A stretch of 64,000 nt of DNA, from positions 1,350,001 to 1,414,000 of the forward strand of contig NZ_CP156081.1 in assembly GCF_039830135.1 (NCBI RefSeq). Reading direction: 5' to 3'. Within the stretch, counting starts at the first letter, position 1. Each line of letters begins with the position of its first letter. Shown in pieces: positions 62,968 to 64,000 of the stretch. Under the pieces are notes generated by a model that saw only the letters and a program-made list of their open reading frames with translations, was not told the origin of the DNA and searched no databases. This DNA comes from Defluviimonas sp. SAOS-178_SWC (GTDB taxonomy: Bacteria; Pseudomonadota; Alphaproteobacteria; Rhodobacterales; Rhodobacteraceae). The position numbers and the translations under genes were made by a program.

Positions 62968-64000
62968 TCAGCTCTTGGCGCGGACAAGGGCGAGGGGGCG
63001 GTGCATCACCCGGTACCAGATGTGCGGGATCAGCGCGATCGTGGCCATCGCCGGCAGCGAATAGGGCAGGATCGGCGCCCGTCCGTCCGGCGAAAGCTGA
63101 AGCTCCGTATAAGGCCGGGAGGGATGGGCATGGTGATCGGCATGGCGCGGCGCGTTCAGCATCATCAGCCCCGACATCGGGTGCGGCGCGTCCCAGCTGT
63201 GCTGCAGGCCCGCCGGCTCGGTCGCACCCGACGGCATCTTCCGCCGCAGGAGACCGTAATGCTGGACGTAATCCGACAGAAGGAGCTGCATCTGCGCATG
63301 GGCGCACAGGAGGAGATAGGCCAGAAGCCCGTCGAAGCCGAAGAGCGTCAGCATCAGCCCGACGAACCCCAGCGCCCCGGCGATGTAGATCGTATAGGGG
63401 TTGAGGTTGCCGAGACCGCCTGCCTCCCGCTTGGCGCGCAGGTTCTCCTCCATCTCGTATCCCGCGACGAAGGCGCCCGGCCAGGCGCGGGCGGCGAAGA
63501 GGTAGAAGTTCTCACCCTCGGCCGCGGTGTTCGGGTCGTCCGTCGTCGCGACGAAACGGTGATGCACCAGCCGGTGGGCCGAAGTGTGATGACCGAAGAG
63601 AAGCGAGATATAGACCCACATGCCCAGCCGGAAGAGCCGCTTGTCGGAGCGGTGGATCAGTTCGTGCGCATTGGAATTCGACACTTGCCCGAACCAGAGC
63701 CCGAAGGCGAGGAAGGTCGCGATCCAGCCGAAAAAGCCAAAGCCCGCGCCGCCTGACAAGGCCCAGACCGCGAAGACGAGCAATCCGAAATGAAGCGCCG
63801 CGAGCACGACCGACAGCCGGTCGGCCATCTCGGTCACGAGCGGCGCCGGACCTTTCAGCCCCCGCCGCTTGGCGATCTCGTCGATCGCGAAGAGGACACC
63901 GGTCATCCAGAGAAGCGCCAGAAGGCTGAAGACACCGCCAAACCCGCCCGCGAGCAGGAGGAGCGGAACCGGCAGGAGCGTGGCGAGAAGATACGGACGC
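62968..64000 (-). CDS. alkB: alkane 1-monooxygenase (partial, 5' end outside window)
   Basis: Membrane di-iron hydroxylase of the AlkB type. The frame runs unbroken to the window edge, so the start is not seen; the ATG at 63906 is internal because the helix continues before it (LLPVPLLLLAGGFGGVFSLL). Histidine boxes: NAHELIHRSDK, GHHTSAHRLVHHRF and NAPRHADHHAHPSRPY; the HSWDAPHP segment is also conserved. About six membrane helices are expected. No rubredoxin gene lies in the visible part. Substrates would be medium-chain alkanes or fatty acyl chains. Confidence 0.92.
   Translation of the reverse strand, partial: RPYLLATLLPVPLLLLAGGFGGVFSLLALLWMTGVLFAIDEIAKRRGLKGPAPLVTEMADRLSVVLAALHFGLLVFAVWALSGGAGFGFFGWIATFLAFGLWFGQVSNSNAHELIHRSDKRLFRLGMWVYISLLFGHHTSAHRLVHHRFVATTDDPNTAAEGENFYLFAARAWPGAFVAGYEMEENLRAKREAGGLGNLNPYTIYIAGALGFVGLMLTLFGFDGLLAYLLLCAHAQMQLLLSDYVQHYGLLRRKMPSGATEPAGLQHSWDAPHPMSGLMMLNAPRHADHHAHPSRPYTELQLSPDGRAPILPYSLPAMATIALIPHIWYRVMHRPLALVRAKS

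Overview
This is a 64 kb stretch of GC-rich chromosome from an alphaproteobacterium, almost certainly order Rhodobacterales. The evidence is the gene content (thyX rather than thyA, a phaZ-phaC-phaP-phaR cluster, LdtR-, SdhE-, DUF2842- and DUF2065-type genes, glutamine-synthetase-like pairs with a class I amidotransferase), the codon use, and a dispersed intergenic repeat of a kind I associate with this order. No genus is assigned. Almost every base is coding. No rRNA, tRNA, CRISPR array, intact insertion sequence or prophage is visible. Both window ends cut genes: parE at the left and alkB at the right.

Layout. 1-13 kb: parE, a methyltransferase, a glutathione transferase, ppk2 with an FNR-type box upstream, GNAT and MATE genes, an aspartate-type aminotransferase, an XRE regulator overlapping sdhE, an LdtR-like regulator, a DUF1326/DUF2182 pair and two tandem DUF1194 (vWA-like) genes behind a glyoxalase-fold gene. 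13-17 kb: thyX followed with no gap by an AT-rich foreign-looking gene, a structured GC-rich repeat block, two small paralogous unknown genes, an ArsC-like gene and a cold shock gene. 17-19.6 kb: a four-gene bufferin (RiPP, MNIO) operon. 19.7-27 kb: thrS, an ABHD10-like hydrolase and the polyhydroxyalkanoate cluster with matches to the PhaR operator motif. 27-35.6 kb: a leftward run made of a polar amino acid/amine ABC transporter, two glutamine-synthetase-like ligases, an amidotransferase and a DegT-type aminotransferase. 35.7-42.4 kb: a PhnD-like orphan, a TerB-like gene, a foreign RelA/SpoT-domain gene directly behind pyrG, secG, purA and DUF2842. 42.5-51 kb: a very acidic 813-residue protein, thiN, a DMT transporter, sdaA, a glutathione transferase, rpiA and gor. 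51-55 kb: hflK-hflC-DUF2065-degP, a membrane quality-control block with a possible heat-shock promoter at degP. 55-64 kb: a DMT transporter, an AT-rich DUF7674-like orphan, a dnaE2 fragment, a 2Fe-2S ferredoxin, an FG-GAP protein, a bestrophin, purD, xseA, a small secreted protein and alkB.

How parts work together. PhaC makes and PhaZ degrades storage polyester, PhaP coats the granule, and PhaR probably represses phaP and phaC through CTGC-N3-GCAG sites. One of these sites lies exactly between the -35 and -10 of the phaP promoter. A further copy of the same motif lies in the promoter spacer of one of the small unknown paralogues, which could link it to the storage circuit. The bufferin operon should make a modified, copper-binding periplasmic peptide. 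The transporter/ligase operon looks like uptake and gamma-glutamylation of an amine or amino acid.

The main accessory signals are three isolated AT-rich genes (14058-14765, 37373-38404, 56528-56932), each sitting alone in native GC-rich sequence. Function calls rest on motif reading and family memory only; no database search was possible.
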